Source: Aequorivita sp. (lineage in GTDB: Bacteria > Bacteroidota > Bacteroidia > Flavobacteriales > Flavobacteriaceae). Taken from it: a stretch of DNA of 64,000 bases. Both the position numbers and the translations under genes were made by a program. The stretch covers positions 1 through 64,000 of the forward strand of contig JAGXGE010000008.1 in the NCBI GenBank assembly GCA_024637015.1, written 5' to 3'. Positions 44,261 through 53,854 of this stretch are shown here, piece by piece (within the stretch, counting starts at the first letter, position 1; every line of letters begins with the position of its first letter). The notes under the pieces were generated by a model that saw only the letters and a program-made list of their open reading frames with translations, searched no databases and was not told where the DNA came from.

Positions 44261-45370
44261 TCAATTCCTACAAATAACCCTTTTTACTCTTTGCGAAACA
44301 GCCGTTATCAATTCATAGGAAATGGAATTGATGGCGGCAGATAATTCTTCTGCAGTGGCAGAAGGACCAAAAACAATGACTTCGTCCCCTTCTTCGCAAT
44401 CAATATCGGTAACATCAACCATAATCATATCCATACAAACGTTGCCTAGAATGTGAGCTTTTTCACCATTGATAATCACCCAACCTTTACCATTTCCATA
44501 GGAACGTGGAATTCCATCAGCGTGACCAATAGCAAGCGTGGCAGAAAGCGTAGTTTTTTCAGCAATAAAAGCTCGATTGTAACCCACGCTTTCGCCTTTT
44601 TCAACTTTGTGAATTTGTGTTATAATGGTTTTTAAAGTGCCAACAGGCTTCAAGTGTTTGTTTTCTTCTGGATCATTGCCGAAGCCGTAAAGGCCAATTC
44701 CCGTGCGAACCATATCAAAATAGGCTTCGGGATAATTTATAATTCCAGATGTATTTGCGCAATGAAGTAGTGGTTTGTAATCAAGTTTGGAAATCAACAC
44801 TTCTGAAATTTTCTTGAAACTTTTAATCTGCTTTAAAGTGAATTCTTTTTCCTTCAAATCTTCACTCGCAGCAAGATGCGAAAAAGCCGATTTCACTTTT
44901 ACACTTTCAGTTTTTGAAAGTATTTCAACAATATAGGGAACATCACTTTCAACAAAACCCAAACGGTTCATGCCTGTATTGAACTTTAAATGAATAGGGT
45001 AATTAATTTGCTTTTTTTCTTCCGCGAAAGTGATAAACTCTTCCAGCATTTTCCAGGAATAGATACTCGGTTCCATACAGCGGTTCAAGATTACTTCAAA
45101 ATGAATGGGAAGCGGATGCAGCACTAAAATTGGGGTTTCAATCTTTGCATTTCTGAGTGTTTCCCCCTCATTGGCATAGGCAACAGCAAAATAATCCACG
45201 CCTAATTCCACAAGTTCTTTCGCAATAACCACAGAATCACTTCCATAACCAAAAGCTTTTACAACGGCTAAAACTTTGGTTTCGGGTTTAATTTTTGAAG
45301 TAAGGTATTGGTAATTATTGTCGAGTGCGTTAAGATCTATCTCTAATATGGTTTCTTTGGCTTTGGGCAT
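44261..45370 (-). CDS. alr: Alanine racemase
   Basis: The protein is 369 residues from ATG 45370, one base after the tdk stop; an upstream start at 45427 would overlap tdk and add a non-conserved tail. The PLP lysine is in AVVKAFGYGSDS, a Bacteroidetes-type variant of the usual KANAYGHG. The catalytic Tyr is in SVGYNRAF, and ILGNVCMDMIMVDVTDI is the metal-free C-terminal signature. It makes D-alanine for peptidoglycan. It is free-standing and not fused to MurF as in many Bacteroidetes. Confidence 0.93.
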   Translation of the reverse strand: MPKAKETILEIDLNALDNNYQYLTSKIKPETKVLAVVKAFGYGSDSVVIAKELVELGVDYFAVAYANEGETLRNAKIETPILVLHPLPIHFEVILNRCMEPSIYSWKMLEEFITFAEEKKQINYPIHLKFNTGMNRLGFVESDVPYIVEILSKTESVKVKSAFSHLAASEDLKEKEFTLKQIKSFKKISEVLISKLDYKPLLHCANTSGIINYPEAYFDMVRTGIGLYGFGNDPEENKHLKPVGTLKTIITQIHKVEKGESVGYNRAFIAEKTTLSATLAIGHADGIPRSYGNGKGWVIINGEKAHILGNVCMDMIMVDVTDIDCEEGDEVIVFGPSATAEELSAAINSISYELITAVSQRVKRVICRN

Positions 45371-45371
45371 A

Positions 45372-46031
45372 TTATGCTTGTTTTCCAGTTTTTTCAGAAG
45401 ATTTGTTTTTATTAATTTCTTCGGCATCTTTCACTTCCAGTTTTACTACTTTGTCTCGAAGCTGTGCCTTAAAAAAAGCTGCACGGCTCAAGGGTTCATA
45501 TTCCTCAGTTTCGCCAAGCAAAACAAGTGCTTCACTTTTCGCTTTTCGGTAGCTGTAGTTGGCAAGATTTCCGGTACGGGTACAGATGGCGTGTACTTTG
45601 GTAACATATTCAGCAGTTGCCATTAAAGCGGGCATCGGTCCGAATGGGTTTCCTTTGTAATCCATATCAAGCCCTGCAACAATTACTCGAACGCCCCGGT
45701 TCGCTAGGTCGTTGCACACTTTTACGATTTCATCATCAAAAAATTGTGCCTCGTCAATTCCTACTACATCACAATTGTCTGCCAAAATTGGGATGTTGGC
45801 CGCTGCGGGAACAGGCGTGGAGCGAATCTGGTTACTGTCGTGGCTCATTACAGCATCTTCCGCATAGCGCGTGTCTATAGAAGGTGTAAAAATCTCTACT
45901 TTTTGACGGGCAAATTGGGCACGTTTCAATCTCCGGATGAGTTCTTCGGTCTTTCCTGAAAACATAGAGCCGCAGATTACTTCAATCCAGCCAAATTGTT
46001 CTTTCTGATTTACGGTATTTTCAAGAAACAT
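45372..46031 (-). CDS. tdk: Thymidine kinase
   Basis: This 219-residue protein has the P-loop [16 protein letters not shown], the DEAQFF catalytic motif, and [15 protein letters not shown]. The zinc-binding site seems incomplete: the first pair reads ICTRTGN instead of C-x2-C and no second pair is visible, a change I believe is usual in Bacteroidetes. It makes dTMP by salvage. It is first in a pair with alr (one-base gap). Confidence 0.94.
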   Translation of the reverse strand: MFLENTVNQKEQFGWIEVICGSMFSGKTEELIRRLKRAQFARQKVEIFTPSIDTRYAEDAVMSHDSNQIRSTPVPAAANIPILADNCDVVGIDEAQFFDDEIVKVCNDLANRGVRVIVAGLDMDYKGNPFGPMPALMATAEYVTKVHAICTRTGNLANYSYRKAKSEALVLLGETEEYEPLSRAAFFKAQLRDKVVKLEVKDAEEINKNKSSEKTGKQA

Positions 46032-46215
46032 AGTTTAATTTTACGCGAAACATTCAGCATCAATAGTATTTCCAAAAGAATTTTCAACTTGAAGATTGCT
46101 TGAAATCAATATAAAGTTATAGATTTAAACAAGAAAACAAAAATAGTTGACGTTTACATAAAGGATGCGTAAATTTATAAAAACAAAATAGAAATTCAGT
46201 TTAATTTAAAAAGAT

Positions 46216-47007
46216 ATGAAGAAGAAAATCCGCGAGCAGTTAATAGCGCTGGCAAAGCAATTGATTGATGAAGAAAAAAACTTTAAAACCGCTTCCTTAA
46301 AGAGGTTGGTGAGCGAATTGTATGAAAAATTGGCCATTCTTGAATATCTTGAAAATCAACTTGGAGATGATTCCCAAGAGCCTATTTTAGAGTCTTTAGA
46401 CTCTAAAAGTTTTCGGGAGGAAAATTGGTTTACGGAGCCCGAACCTGTGCCACAGCCCGATCACAAGGAAGATCTTATTGAGCCCTTGATGGAAAAAATA
46501 AAAGACATAGTGGCCCAAATGCCTGAAGAAAGCGAACGCATTGACGAGCTACTAGACGATATGCTTCCTAAAAACCAAGAAACAACTTCCCCCGAGATTG
46601 AAGAAAAATCATCTGTAAAATACACCAAAAACGATTTGGAGGAATTTGCTTCAAATTATCAACAAATGCCCGAGTTCGAAAGAAAAACGATGGAGCTTTT
46701 CCCAAAATCCATTGAAGGAAAAGAGGCCAGCAAAACAATGACCGAATCACGCGCAAGATCTTTGAATGATTCAATAAACAAAGGATTGAACATTGGTCTA
46801 AACGACCGCTTGGCATTCATAAAACATCTTTTTGAAGGGCAGGCCGAAGATTATACCCGCGTGCTTTCACAAATAAACACAATGGAAAACTACGAAGAAG
46901 CACAAAGTTTTATAAAGGGCAAAGTGAAGCCAGATTATAACTATTGGCTAAACAAAGAAGAATATTCCGAGCGGTTTATGAATATCATTGAAAAACGTTT
47001 TAATTAA
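46216..47007 (+). CDS. Conserved hypothetical protein, acidic and helical
   Basis: A 263-residue protein not recognised by function. The N-terminal third is helical (KIREQLIALAKQLIDEEKN, ASLKRLVSELYEKLAILEYL). The middle is acidic and Pro/Glu-rich (about residues 65-150), likely disordered. The C-terminal 110 residues look globular and best conserved in style (RARSLNDSINKGLNIGLNDRLAFIKHLF, then VLSQINTMENYEEAQSFI). No signal peptide or membrane segment. It is 18 bases upstream of rsmI and probably cotranscribed. Confidence 0.7.
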   Translation: MKKKIREQLIALAKQLIDEEKNFKTASLKRLVSELYEKLAILEYLENQLGDDSQEPILESLDSKSFREENWFTEPEPVPQPDHKEDLIEPLMEKIKDIVAQMPEESERIDELLDDMLPKNQETTSPEIEEKSSVKYTKNDLEEFASNYQQMPEFERKTMELFPKSIEGKEASKTMTESRARSLNDSINKGLNIGLNDRLAFIKHLFEGQAEDYTRVLSQINTMENYEEAQSFIKGKVKPDYNYWLNKEEYSERFMNIIEKRFN

Positions 47008-47025
47008 AAGCTAGCGCATCTCCTT

Positions 47026-47697
47026 ATGGGAAAACTCTATTTAGTGCCAACGCCCATCGGCAACCTAAAAGATATCACCTTTCGCGCTATAGAAGTACTG
47101 AAAGATGTAAACCTAATTCTAGCCGAAGACACCCGAAACAGCGGAAAACTTCTGAAGCATTTTGAAATCGGTACTCAAATGCATTCCCACCACATGCACA
47201 ATGAGCATAAAACAGTGGAAGGCATTGTAAAACGAATCCAAAATGGCGAAAACATAGCTCTAATAAGCGATGCCGGAACTCCAGCCATAAGTGATCCCGG
47301 ATTTTTATTGACCCGCGCCTGTGTGGAAGCTGGGATTGAAGTAGACTGCCTTCCCGGCGCTACTGCTTTCGTTCCCGCATTAGTAAACAGTGGTTTCCCG
47401 AATGACAAATTTGTTTTTGAAGGTTTTCTACCCGTAAAAAAAGGACGGCAAACACGACTCGAACTTTTGGCCGAAGAAACTCGCACAGTCATTTTTTATG
47501 AATCACCACACAAGCTGCTGAAAACACTCGCCCAGTTTGTTGAATATTTTGGCGCTGAAAGACAAATTTCCGTTTCTCGCGAATTGACAAAATTGCACGA
47601 AGAAACCATTCGCGGCAGTGCTGAAGAAGTATTGAAACATTTTGAAAATAAACTGCCAAAGGGAGAGATTGTCGTGGTTGTTTCGGGGAAGAAATAA
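47026..47697 (+). CDS. rsmI: 16S rRNA (cytidine-1402-2'-O)-methyltransferase
   Basis: This 223-residue protein starts LYLVPTPIGNLKDITFRAIEVL, then has LILAEDTRNSGKLLKHF, ALISDAGTPAISDPGFLL and CLPGATAFVPALVNSGF, all hallmarks of RsmI (tetrapyrrole-methylase fold). It methylates C1402 in the ribosomal decoding centre. The C-terminal domain is shorter than in E. coli (about 286 residues). Confidence 0.95.
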   Translation: MGKLYLVPTPIGNLKDITFRAIEVLKDVNLILAEDTRNSGKLLKHFEIGTQMHSHHMHNEHKTVEGIVKRIQNGENIALISDAGTPAISDPGFLLTRACVEAGIEVDCLPGATAFVPALVNSGFPNDKFVFEGFLPVKKGRQTRLELLAEETRTVIFYESPHKLLKTLAQFVEYFGAERQISVSRELTKLHEETIRGSAEEVLKHFENKLPKGEIVVVVSGKK

Positions 47698-47754
47698 GAA
47701 TTCCTCTTTTGAAAAAAAATCAGAAATCAAAAATCTCCAATCGTTAATCTAAAT

Positions 47755-48345
47755 TCAAATATGTTTCCCCTTATTCCACCCATGCTTCCCAAGATATTGC
47801 TCCCCGCTTTCCACAGCTCCCTCTTCAATAGAAGTTCCCATAGAATCATTCCAACGGTTTAAATAGCCAAAAAGCGAAATTACCCCAAGCATTTCCACAA
47901 TTTCACCTTCATTCCAATATTTGTAAAGTCGTTCCTTAATTTCATCATCCACTGCATTTGGTACTTGGCTGGCAGCCAAAGAAAAGTCGAGTGCAGCTCG
48001 CTCAGCTTCCGAAAAAGCGGGATGGCTCCTATACTCCCAAATATTGTCCAATTGTTCTTGTTCGGCCCCGTATCGTTCTGCAGCGCGAATGGCGTGCGCT
48101 TGGCAATAGCGGCAACCTGTGGCGTTGCTACTCACCCAAGCAATCATTCTTTTTAAAGCTGAAGTAACCCGACCCTCATTCGCCATTACGGCTTTGTTGA
48201 GGTTGATAAACGCTTTGCTAATTGCTGGACGGTGCTGCATTGTGAGTACACTGTTTGGGCAAAAGCCAAGCGTTTCATTGAAAAATTTAGCCAATTTTTT
48301 TGTTTCGGCGTCGTGGTTTGATGAAAGTGGAGTTACTAATGGCAT
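47755..48345 (-). CDS. AhpD-like carboxymuconolactone decarboxylase-family protein
   Basis: The protein is 196 residues from ATG 48345, which starts at the usual MPLVTPLSS; a start at 48384 would add 13 unlikely residues. The alkylhydroperoxidase motif ATGCRYCQAHAIRAAERYG carries C-x2-C-x3-H, and the surrounding helices fit the peroxidase-related CMD group. It probably detoxifies peroxides or handles redox-active small molecules. No partner peroxiredoxin is adjacent. Confidence 0.86.
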   Translation of the reverse strand: MPLVTPLSSNHDAETKKLAKFFNETLGFCPNSVLTMQHRPAISKAFINLNKAVMANEGRVTSALKRMIAWVSSNATGCRYCQAHAIRAAERYGAEQEQLDNIWEYRSHPAFSEAERAALDFSLAASQVPNAVDDEIKERLYKYWNEGEIVEMLGVISLFGYLNRWNDSMGTSIEEGAVESGEQYLGKHGWNKGKHI

Positions 48346-48422
48346 AGTTAAAATCGTTTGAAGTCCGAAAATACAAAATGACATTCGCTATTTCCAAATT
48401 CACGAGAGAAATAAGACCTGCT

Positions 48423-49897
48423 TTAATTTTTCAGTAATCGGAAAACGCTATTTGAAGTTCTCAGAAAATAAACTCCGCTTTGGGCAGCAGAAAGATCTAT
48501 TTGGGTTTGCTTATCACCTAATTCACCCGTGGAAATAATTTTTCCGGTAACATCTGTGATTTGATAAGCTTCTTTTTCAGAATAGAATTCGCGCTCAATG
48601 GTGAAAATTCCATTTGAAGGGTTTGGGTAAACGGTTATTTTTTGATTTTCGAATTCGGGAATAGATAAGGCATTGTTGTTATAGCGCACCAATATTATAT
48701 CTTCCGGGCCTTCGTACCAATAACTATAGCCTAATCCCACAATTTTGCCATCAGACTGTAGGATGCTTTTTGTATCTACAAATTCAATTGACACCCCGTT
48801 AAAAGAAGAATCTAAAAACCCTCCAGAAAAATATCTTTGGATATTGGAATGACTTCCCTCAAAACAATCTGGAATACTCCGCTAGGCAGCAACCTTTGGT
48901 TTTCTTGAATCATTAATCGGGTAACGTGGGTTCCAGATATTGGAAGCATTACAGTTCCATTATTGCCAAAAGTAAGGTCTGGTGATCCCTCATTCAAATA
49001 TTTCATAAAAAATGGTTGAAAGCTGGGTTGACTATTATTTATACAGCCTCCATAGCTTCCTGCGATGATTATTTTTCCCTCATTGGTAAAATCAAATCCA
49101 GCAGAACTGTAACTCATTGGAATTATGGCATCAAGTGTTTTCGATGCCACACCATTGTTTCCAAAATTAACATCCAAATAGCCCGTGGAAAGAAATTTCA
49201 TTAAGAGAATATCGGCAGTGTCCGTATGGTTTCGAGTTCCCAAAACAAATAGATTGTTTTCGGCATCAGCTTTTAATTCTCGAAAAGTAAAACTTCCTCC
49301 TTCATATATTGATGTGGCAGAACCGTTCACGCCAAAAGGGATATCTAATGTTCCATCTGAAAGATAATGTGTAATTATAATTTGAGTTCCTCCAATAGTT
49401 TTAAAAAGTAGAAAAGAACCGTCACCCAAAAGCTCCATTTTTAAGTATATTTCATTGGGAATTGTTAGTATCCCATTGTTTCCAAAAGTGTTATCCAAGG
49501 TTCCATCAGTCAAATATTTAGCAACTGTAAAGTTTATGCCAGTCCTTCCGGCGGCAACTATCCTTCCGCTGTCCTCCAAAAATAAAAACTCATAAACATT
49601 GCCTCCCGAACCGTAATTTTCCAATACTTGACCGCCTGTTCCAAAGGAACTATCGAAACTACCATCTGGCATATATCTTAACAAGATTGCATAATTTAGA
49701 TTAGAGTTAAGGTTTGTAGAACCAGCAACAAGCAATTTTTCATCGCTTTGTTGAACCAGGGAATATCCAAAATCCTGGCTATCACCAAAATCATTTCTTA
49801 CTAATCCCCCGCTTCCAAACGAAGTATCCAAACTCCCATCCTGTGCAAAAGAAACAATTGATAAAATTCCTGCAAAAAAAAGTAAAAGTGTTTTCAT
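48423..49897 (-). pseudogene. Delta-60 repeat T9SS cargo protein, frameshifted
   Basis: The 5' part (49897 to about 48880) encodes a signal peptide (SIVSFAQ) and delta-60 repeats (DGSLDTSFGSGG, DGSFDSSFGTGG, DGTLDNTFGNNG, SPDLTFGNNG), then runs into a stop at 48812 in a non-repeat tail. The repeat continues in another frame from about 48880 (SNIQRYFSGGFLDSSFNGVS) and ends in a T9SS sorting domain (VYPNPSNGIFTIER ... SNSVFRLLKN). A one-base loss near 48878-48882, in GCGGAG, explains both parts. Repaired length would be about 490 residues. Either decay or a sequencing error. Confidence 0.85.
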
Positions 49898-49950
49898 AAT
49901 CTTAGATTTTAAGGTTACGGGGAGAATATTCCCACAAGGTACTAAATTAT

Positions 49951-49958
49951 CAAATATA
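49951..49958 (-). promoter_or_regulatory. -7 promoter box of the delta-60 gene
   Basis: TATATTTG on the minus strand, 53 bases before the start at 49897. Confidence 0.5.
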
Positions 49959-50073
49959 AAAATCGGCCTTTCAGTTGTTCAAATTTTGTAATTTTACAAC
50001 TCTCCCCTATAAAAATTAATAATCACAAAGAATCCATTGTTTGTATTTTTAAACTTTGGAACTTACGAAGTAT

Positions 50074-51765
50074 ATGCGCTGGACCCTAAAACCAAAACCC
50101 GATCCCAAAAAAGTAAATTCACTTTCAAAAGCTTTGAATGTGGAACCCATTATTGCGTCACTTTTGGTCCAACGCGGTGTAGAAACTTTTGAGGAAGCAC
50201 AAAAATTTTTCCGCCCAAGTTTAGATGATCTTCACGATCCTTTTTTGATGATGAATATGGACAAAGCAGTCCTTCGAATTGAAAAAGCAATCGAAAACGA
50301 AGAAAATATTTTAATCTACGGCGATTATGACGTGGACGGCACCACGAGCGTGGCATTGCTTTCCTCCTATTTAAAAAGTTATTACCCAAATGTTTCAACC
50401 TACATCCCTGACCGATATGACGAAGGCTACGGCATTTCATACAAAGGAATTGATTATGCCGAGGACAATGGTTTTTCGCTGATCATCGCCTTAGACTGTG
50501 GCATAAAAGCCATTGACAAAGTTTCCTACGCTTCCGAAAAAAACATCGATTTCATCATTTGCGATCACCACCGCCCAGGGAAGGAAATTCCCGATGCTGT
50601 TGCGGTACTCGATCCAAAACGTGAAGATTGTGAATATCCTTATAAAGAACTCTGTGGCTGCGGTGTGGGTTTCAAACTAATTCAAGCCTTAGCCGAAAAA
50701 AGAGGATTACAAATTGAAGACTTATTGCTTTACTTAGATCTAGTTGCAACTGCAATTGCTGCAGATATTGTTCCAATCACGGGCGAAAACAGAATTCTTG
50801 CACATTACGGACTGAAAGTTATAAATAGCAATCCGCGGACAGGAATTCAGGCAATTTTAAAGCAAGTGAAAAAAGAAATCCTCACCATTACCGATGTGGT
50901 TTTCATCATCGCCCCGCGAATCAATGCTGCAGGAAGAATGAAACACGGAAACCATGCCGTTACCTTACTCACAGAAACCGATTTTGAAAAAGCTGAAATA
51001 TTCGCCGCTGAAATTGAAAACTTCAACACAGACCGCAGGGAAGCAGACAAACAAATTACGGAAGAAGCGCTTCAGCAAATAATTCAAAATAAAGAGGAAG
51101 AACGAAAGACAACTGTAGTCTATCAAGAAAACTGGCACAAAGGGGTTATCGGAATCGTGGCTTCCCGATTAACCGAAACCTATTATCGCCCAACTTTGGT
51201 GTTTACAAAAAGTGGTGAAAAACTTGCTGCTTCCGCTCGATCTGTAAAAGGATTTGATGTTTACAACGCCTTGGAAAGTTGTTCGGAGCATATTGAACAA
51301 TTTGGTGGGCATATGTATGCTGCAGGTTTAACGCTATTCGAAAAAGATTTCGAAAATTTCAAAAATGAATTTGAACGCGTCGTTTCCGAAACCATCGAGC
51401 CGCATTTGCTTACCCCAGAAATTAGAATTGATGCCGAAATAAATTTGGAAGAAATAACCCCGAAATTCTTTCGAATATTAAAACAATTCGCGCCGTTCGG
51501 TCCTGGGAATATGACGCCTACATTTATGACGCAAAACCTAAAAGACACTGGCTGGGGGAAATGTGTGGGTGAGGACAAAACACATCTGCGTGTTGTTGTG
51601 AAGCAAGGAGATTCCAATCAATTTACGGGAATTGGTTTCGGTATGGCTGAGAAAAGTGATATCGCTTGCAACGGAAAACCTTTTAAAGCAGCGTATTGTA
51701 TTGATGAAAATGAATGGCAGGGAAATGTGAGCTTACAGCTTCGGTTGAAAGATATTATGGAGTAA
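50074..51765 (+). CDS. recJ: Single-stranded-DNA-specific exonuclease RecJ
   Basis: The protein is 563 residues from ATG 50074 (MRWTLKPKP, the usual flavobacterial start); a TTG at 50056 would add six residues. The DHH-family motifs are intact: LIYGDYDVDGTTS, ALDCGIKA, FIICDHHRPG, and the DHHA1 segment INAAGRMKHGNHAV with SARSVKGFDVYNAL and FGGHMYAAG. It degrades 5' single-stranded ends in recombination and mismatch repair. Its last 11 bases overlap the convergent lpxH gene. Confidence 0.95.
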   Translation: MRWTLKPKPDPKKVNSLSKALNVEPIIASLLVQRGVETFEEAQKFFRPSLDDLHDPFLMMNMDKAVLRIEKAIENEENILIYGDYDVDGTTSVALLSSYLKSYYPNVSTYIPDRYDEGYGISYKGIDYAEDNGFSLIIALDCGIKAIDKVSYASEKNIDFIICDHHRPGKEIPDAVAVLDPKREDCEYPYKELCGCGVGFKLIQALAEKRGLQIEDLLLYLDLVATAIAADIVPITGENRILAHYGLKVINSNPRTGIQAILKQVKKEILTITDVVFIIAPRINAAGRMKHGNHAVTLLTETDFEKAEIFAAEIENFNTDRREADKQITEEALQQIIQNKEEERKTTVVYQENWHKGVIGIVASRLTETYYRPTLVFTKSGEKLAASARSVKGFDVYNALESCSEHIEQFGGHMYAAGLTLFEKDFENFKNEFERVVSETIEPHLLTPEIRIDAEINLEEITPKFFRILKQFAPFGPGNMTPTFMTQNLKDTGWGKCVGEDKTHLRVVVKQGDSNQFTGIGFGMAEKSDIACNGKPFKAAYCIDENEWQGNVSLQLRLKDIME

Positions 51766-52513
51766 ACGTTTTCAATTCAAACACTTCGCCATCAAAAACA
51801 CCATAAGTGTAATTGTTTATCCAATCGCCCAAATTATAATAAGTTGAATTCTCACCTACTTTAATTTCCATTGGCAAATGACGATGCCCAAACACAAAGT
51901 AATCAAAATGCTTGCTTTCCAGTTTCCGTTTTGAATATTGAGCAAGCCATTCTTGGTCTTCCCCCAAAAACTCTTTGTCTTCGTCTCCTGAAATTAATTT
52001 GTTTTTTACCGAAAGGTGCTGTGCTATGCGCACACCAATATCTGGATGTAACCAGCGGAAAAGCCATTTTGAAAACGGATTTATGAAAACCTTCTTCATC
52101 CGTTTATAACCTTTATCACCAGGACCCTTTCCATCGCCGTGACCGATGAAGAAATGCTTGTTGTTGAATACAAACTCTTTTGGGTCGTGATATACAGGAA
52201 TGTTTAGTTCCTTTTCAAAATAATCATGCATCCACAGATCGTGATTCCCTACAAAAAAATGGATTTGGATCCCGCTATCGCGAAGTTCAGCCAGCTTTCC
52301 TAAAACGCGCACAAAGCCTTTTGGCACCACAGTTCTATATTCGAACCAAAAATCGAAAAGGTCACCGAGCAGAAAAATAACTTCCGCATCGTGTTTAATG
52401 CTATCCAGCCATTTCACAAAAAATTTTTCGCGCGGTAAGCTTTCGGCAAGCGTGGGCGCGCCAAGATGGTTGTCGCTAGAAAAGTATATTTTTTTGCCTT
52501 GCGTGATTTGCAT
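51755..52513 (-). CDS. lpxH: UDP-2,3-diacylglucosamine diphosphatase (LpxH type)
   Basis: The protein is 252 residues from ATG 52513 (an in-frame TTG lies at 52519). Metallophosphoesterase motifs are complete: FSSDNHLGAP (DNH in place of DxH), LLGDLFDFWFE, FVGNHDLWM, FFIGHGDG and FGHRHLPM. It cleaves UDP-diacylglucosamine to lipid X in lipid A synthesis at the inner membrane. The gene ends inside recJ on the opposite strand. Confidence 0.9.
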   Translation of the reverse strand: MQITQGKKIYFSSDNHLGAPTLAESLPREKFFVKWLDSIKHDAEVIFLLGDLFDFWFEYRTVVPKGFVRVLGKLAELRDSGIQIHFFVGNHDLWMHDYFEKELNIPVYHDPKEFVFNNKHFFIGHGDGKGPGDKGYKRMKKVFINPFSKWLFRWLHPDIGVRIAQHLSVKNKLISGDEDKEFLGEDQEWLAQYSKRKLESKHFDYFVFGHRHLPMEIKVGENSTYYNLGDWINNYTYGVFDGEVFELKTFTP

Positions 52514-52539
52514 ATTCAAAGATAGGAAAGTGATTCGGT

Positions 52540-52989
52540 TTAATTATCCCCAGCATACCATTCAGCATAACTAGTGTCGGTTTCCTGCAGTTTTAGGGAA
52601 TGAAGCTGAATGTTTTTAGGCAAGCGGTTCTTTATTTTTTCAGAAAAATCAATTACCATCATTTCACTGGTTGGTTGATAATCTACCAAAAGTACACTGT
52701 GGCCGCGATCGCTTAGTTCTTTTGCCAATTCAACATGTGGCGTGTTTTTGTTGAAAACGGTGGAATGATCAAAAACATCTACAATTTCTTCTTTCACTAT
52801 TTTTTTTAGATCACCAAAATCTATAACCATCCCAAATTTTACGTTTTTATTATCTTCAATTGGGGCACCAATTACGGTTACAGAAAGCTTGTAACTGTGC
52901 CCGTGAACATTTCTACATTTACCGTCGTAGCCGTAAAGCGCGTGACCTGTTTCAAAAGAAAAAATTTTGGTAATTCGTATTGCTTGCAT
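52540..52989 (-). CDS. queD: 6-carboxy-tetrahydropterin synthase (QueD/PTPS family)
   Basis: This 149-residue protein has FSFETGHALYG (first zinc His), the CRNVHGHSYKL motif with catalytic Cys and two zinc His residues, MVIDFGDLKKIV, and VFDHSTVF. The length suits QueD of the queuosine pathway; a pterin synthase role is possible. The other queuosine genes are not adjacent. A TATCTTTG -7 box at 53007-53014 gives a very short leader. Confidence 0.9.
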   Translation of the reverse strand: MQAIRITKIFSFETGHALYGYDGKCRNVHGHSYKLSVTVIGAPIEDNKNVKFGMVIDFGDLKKIVKEEIVDVFDHSTVFNKNTPHVELAKELSDRGHSVLLVDYQPTSEMMVIDFSEKIKNRLPKNIQLHSLKLQETDTSYAEWYAGDN

Positions 52990-53006
52990 TGCTTTACTTT
53001 AGGCTT

Positions 53007-53014
53007 CAAAGATA
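53007..53014 (-). promoter_or_regulatory. -7 promoter box of queD
   Basis: TATCTTTG on the minus strand, 17 bases before the ATG. Confidence 0.55.
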
Positions 53015-53063
53015 CTGTTTTTGAAAGGAAAATTATTTTCTGAAAACCTATAGATTTCTAGCC

Positions 53064-53071
53064 TATATTTG
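53064..53071 (+). promoter_or_regulatory. -7 promoter box of the 2OG-Fe(II) oxygenase gene
   Basis: TATATTTG, 23 bases before ATG 53095; divergent from the queD promoter. Confidence 0.55.
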
Positions 53072-53094
53072 CCCACTTTTTTAAAGAGAAGAAA

Positions 53095-53730
53095 ATGACC
53101 GAAGAACTTTTTGAACAACTAGAATTTATTGAAAATCCGCTGTTTGAAAACATTATTAACAACTTGCTTCAGCAGCAATACAGTATTGTGAACAATTTTT
53201 TTTCTTCGGAGGAAGTTGCCATTTTACGCAATTCACTACTTGCAAAATATGATGCTGACCGGTTTAAAAAATCGGCAATTGGCAATCGTACCAATGAAGA
53301 AATAGATAAAACCATTCGCGGCGATTTTATTCTTTGGATGGACGAAAAAAGCGCCAATGAAGCTGAGTTGCTTTTCTTCAAAAAAATAAATGAGCTTGTA
53401 AATTATTTAAATAAAACCTGCTTTCTAGGAATTCTTCATAAAGAGTTTCACTACGCCGTTTATCCCACGGGCACTTTTTACAAGCGTCATTTAGACACTT
53501 TTCAAAATGACGATCGCCGAAAACTTTCCATTGTTTGCTATTTGAATGAAGACAATTGGCTTCGCGAAAATGGCGGTGAATTAACCATTTATACTGAAAA
53601 AGAGGCGTTGGATATTTTACCGCTTCCAGGTCGGGTAGTTATTTTTGAGAGCCAGATTTTGGAACATGAAGTGAAAGTGGTGAAAGCCTCAGAGCGCATG
53701 AGCATTACTGGCTGGTTGAAAACGCGTTGA
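53095..53730 (+). CDS. 2OG-Fe(II) oxygenase, prolyl-4-hydroxylase type
   Basis: This 211-residue cytoplasmic protein has the iron triad HxD in FYKRHLDTF and the distal His in SQILEHEVKVV, with the 2-oxoglutarate arginine in SERMSITGWLK. The jelly-roll strands LSIVCYLNEDNW and GGELTIY fit P4HC-like enzymes. It probably hydroxylates a protein or small molecule; the substrate is unknown. It ends exactly where the convergent small gene at 53731 ends. Confidence 0.88.
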   Translation: MTEELFEQLEFIENPLFENIINNLLQQQYSIVNNFFSSEEVAILRNSLLAKYDADRFKKSAIGNRTNEEIDKTIRGDFILWMDEKSANEAELLFFKKINELVNYLNKTCFLGILHKEFHYAVYPTGTFYKRHLDTFQNDDRRKLSIVCYLNEDNWLRENGGELTIYTEKEALDILPLPGRVVIFESQILEHEVKVVKASERMSITGWLKTR

Positions 53731-53829
53731 TTATTTCTTTTTAATTTTATTGTAAACAACAACGGCAATTACCAAAATAGCAAGTATCAAAAAAAGGCCA
53801 GGACCGCCGATAAATTTAAGAATATCCAT
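53731..53829 (-). CDS. 32-residue single-span membrane protein
   Basis: ATG at 53829-53827 opens a 32-codon frame encoding MDILKFIGGPGLFLIL, then a further hydrophobic run (AILVIAVVVYNKI) and a basic KKK end: one clean transmembrane helix with a positive C-terminus. It fills the gap between the oxygenase stop (53730) and the MATE stop (53855) exactly. No Shine-Dalgarno is visible, which is normal in this phylum. Small membrane proteins like this often modulate transporters; an association with the MATE gene 25 bases upstream on the same strand is inference. Confidence 0.6.
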   Translation of the reverse strand: MDILKFIGGPGLFLILAILVIAVVVYNKIKKK

Positions 53830-53854
53830 TACTTACGATTTTTAGTAAATGTTT

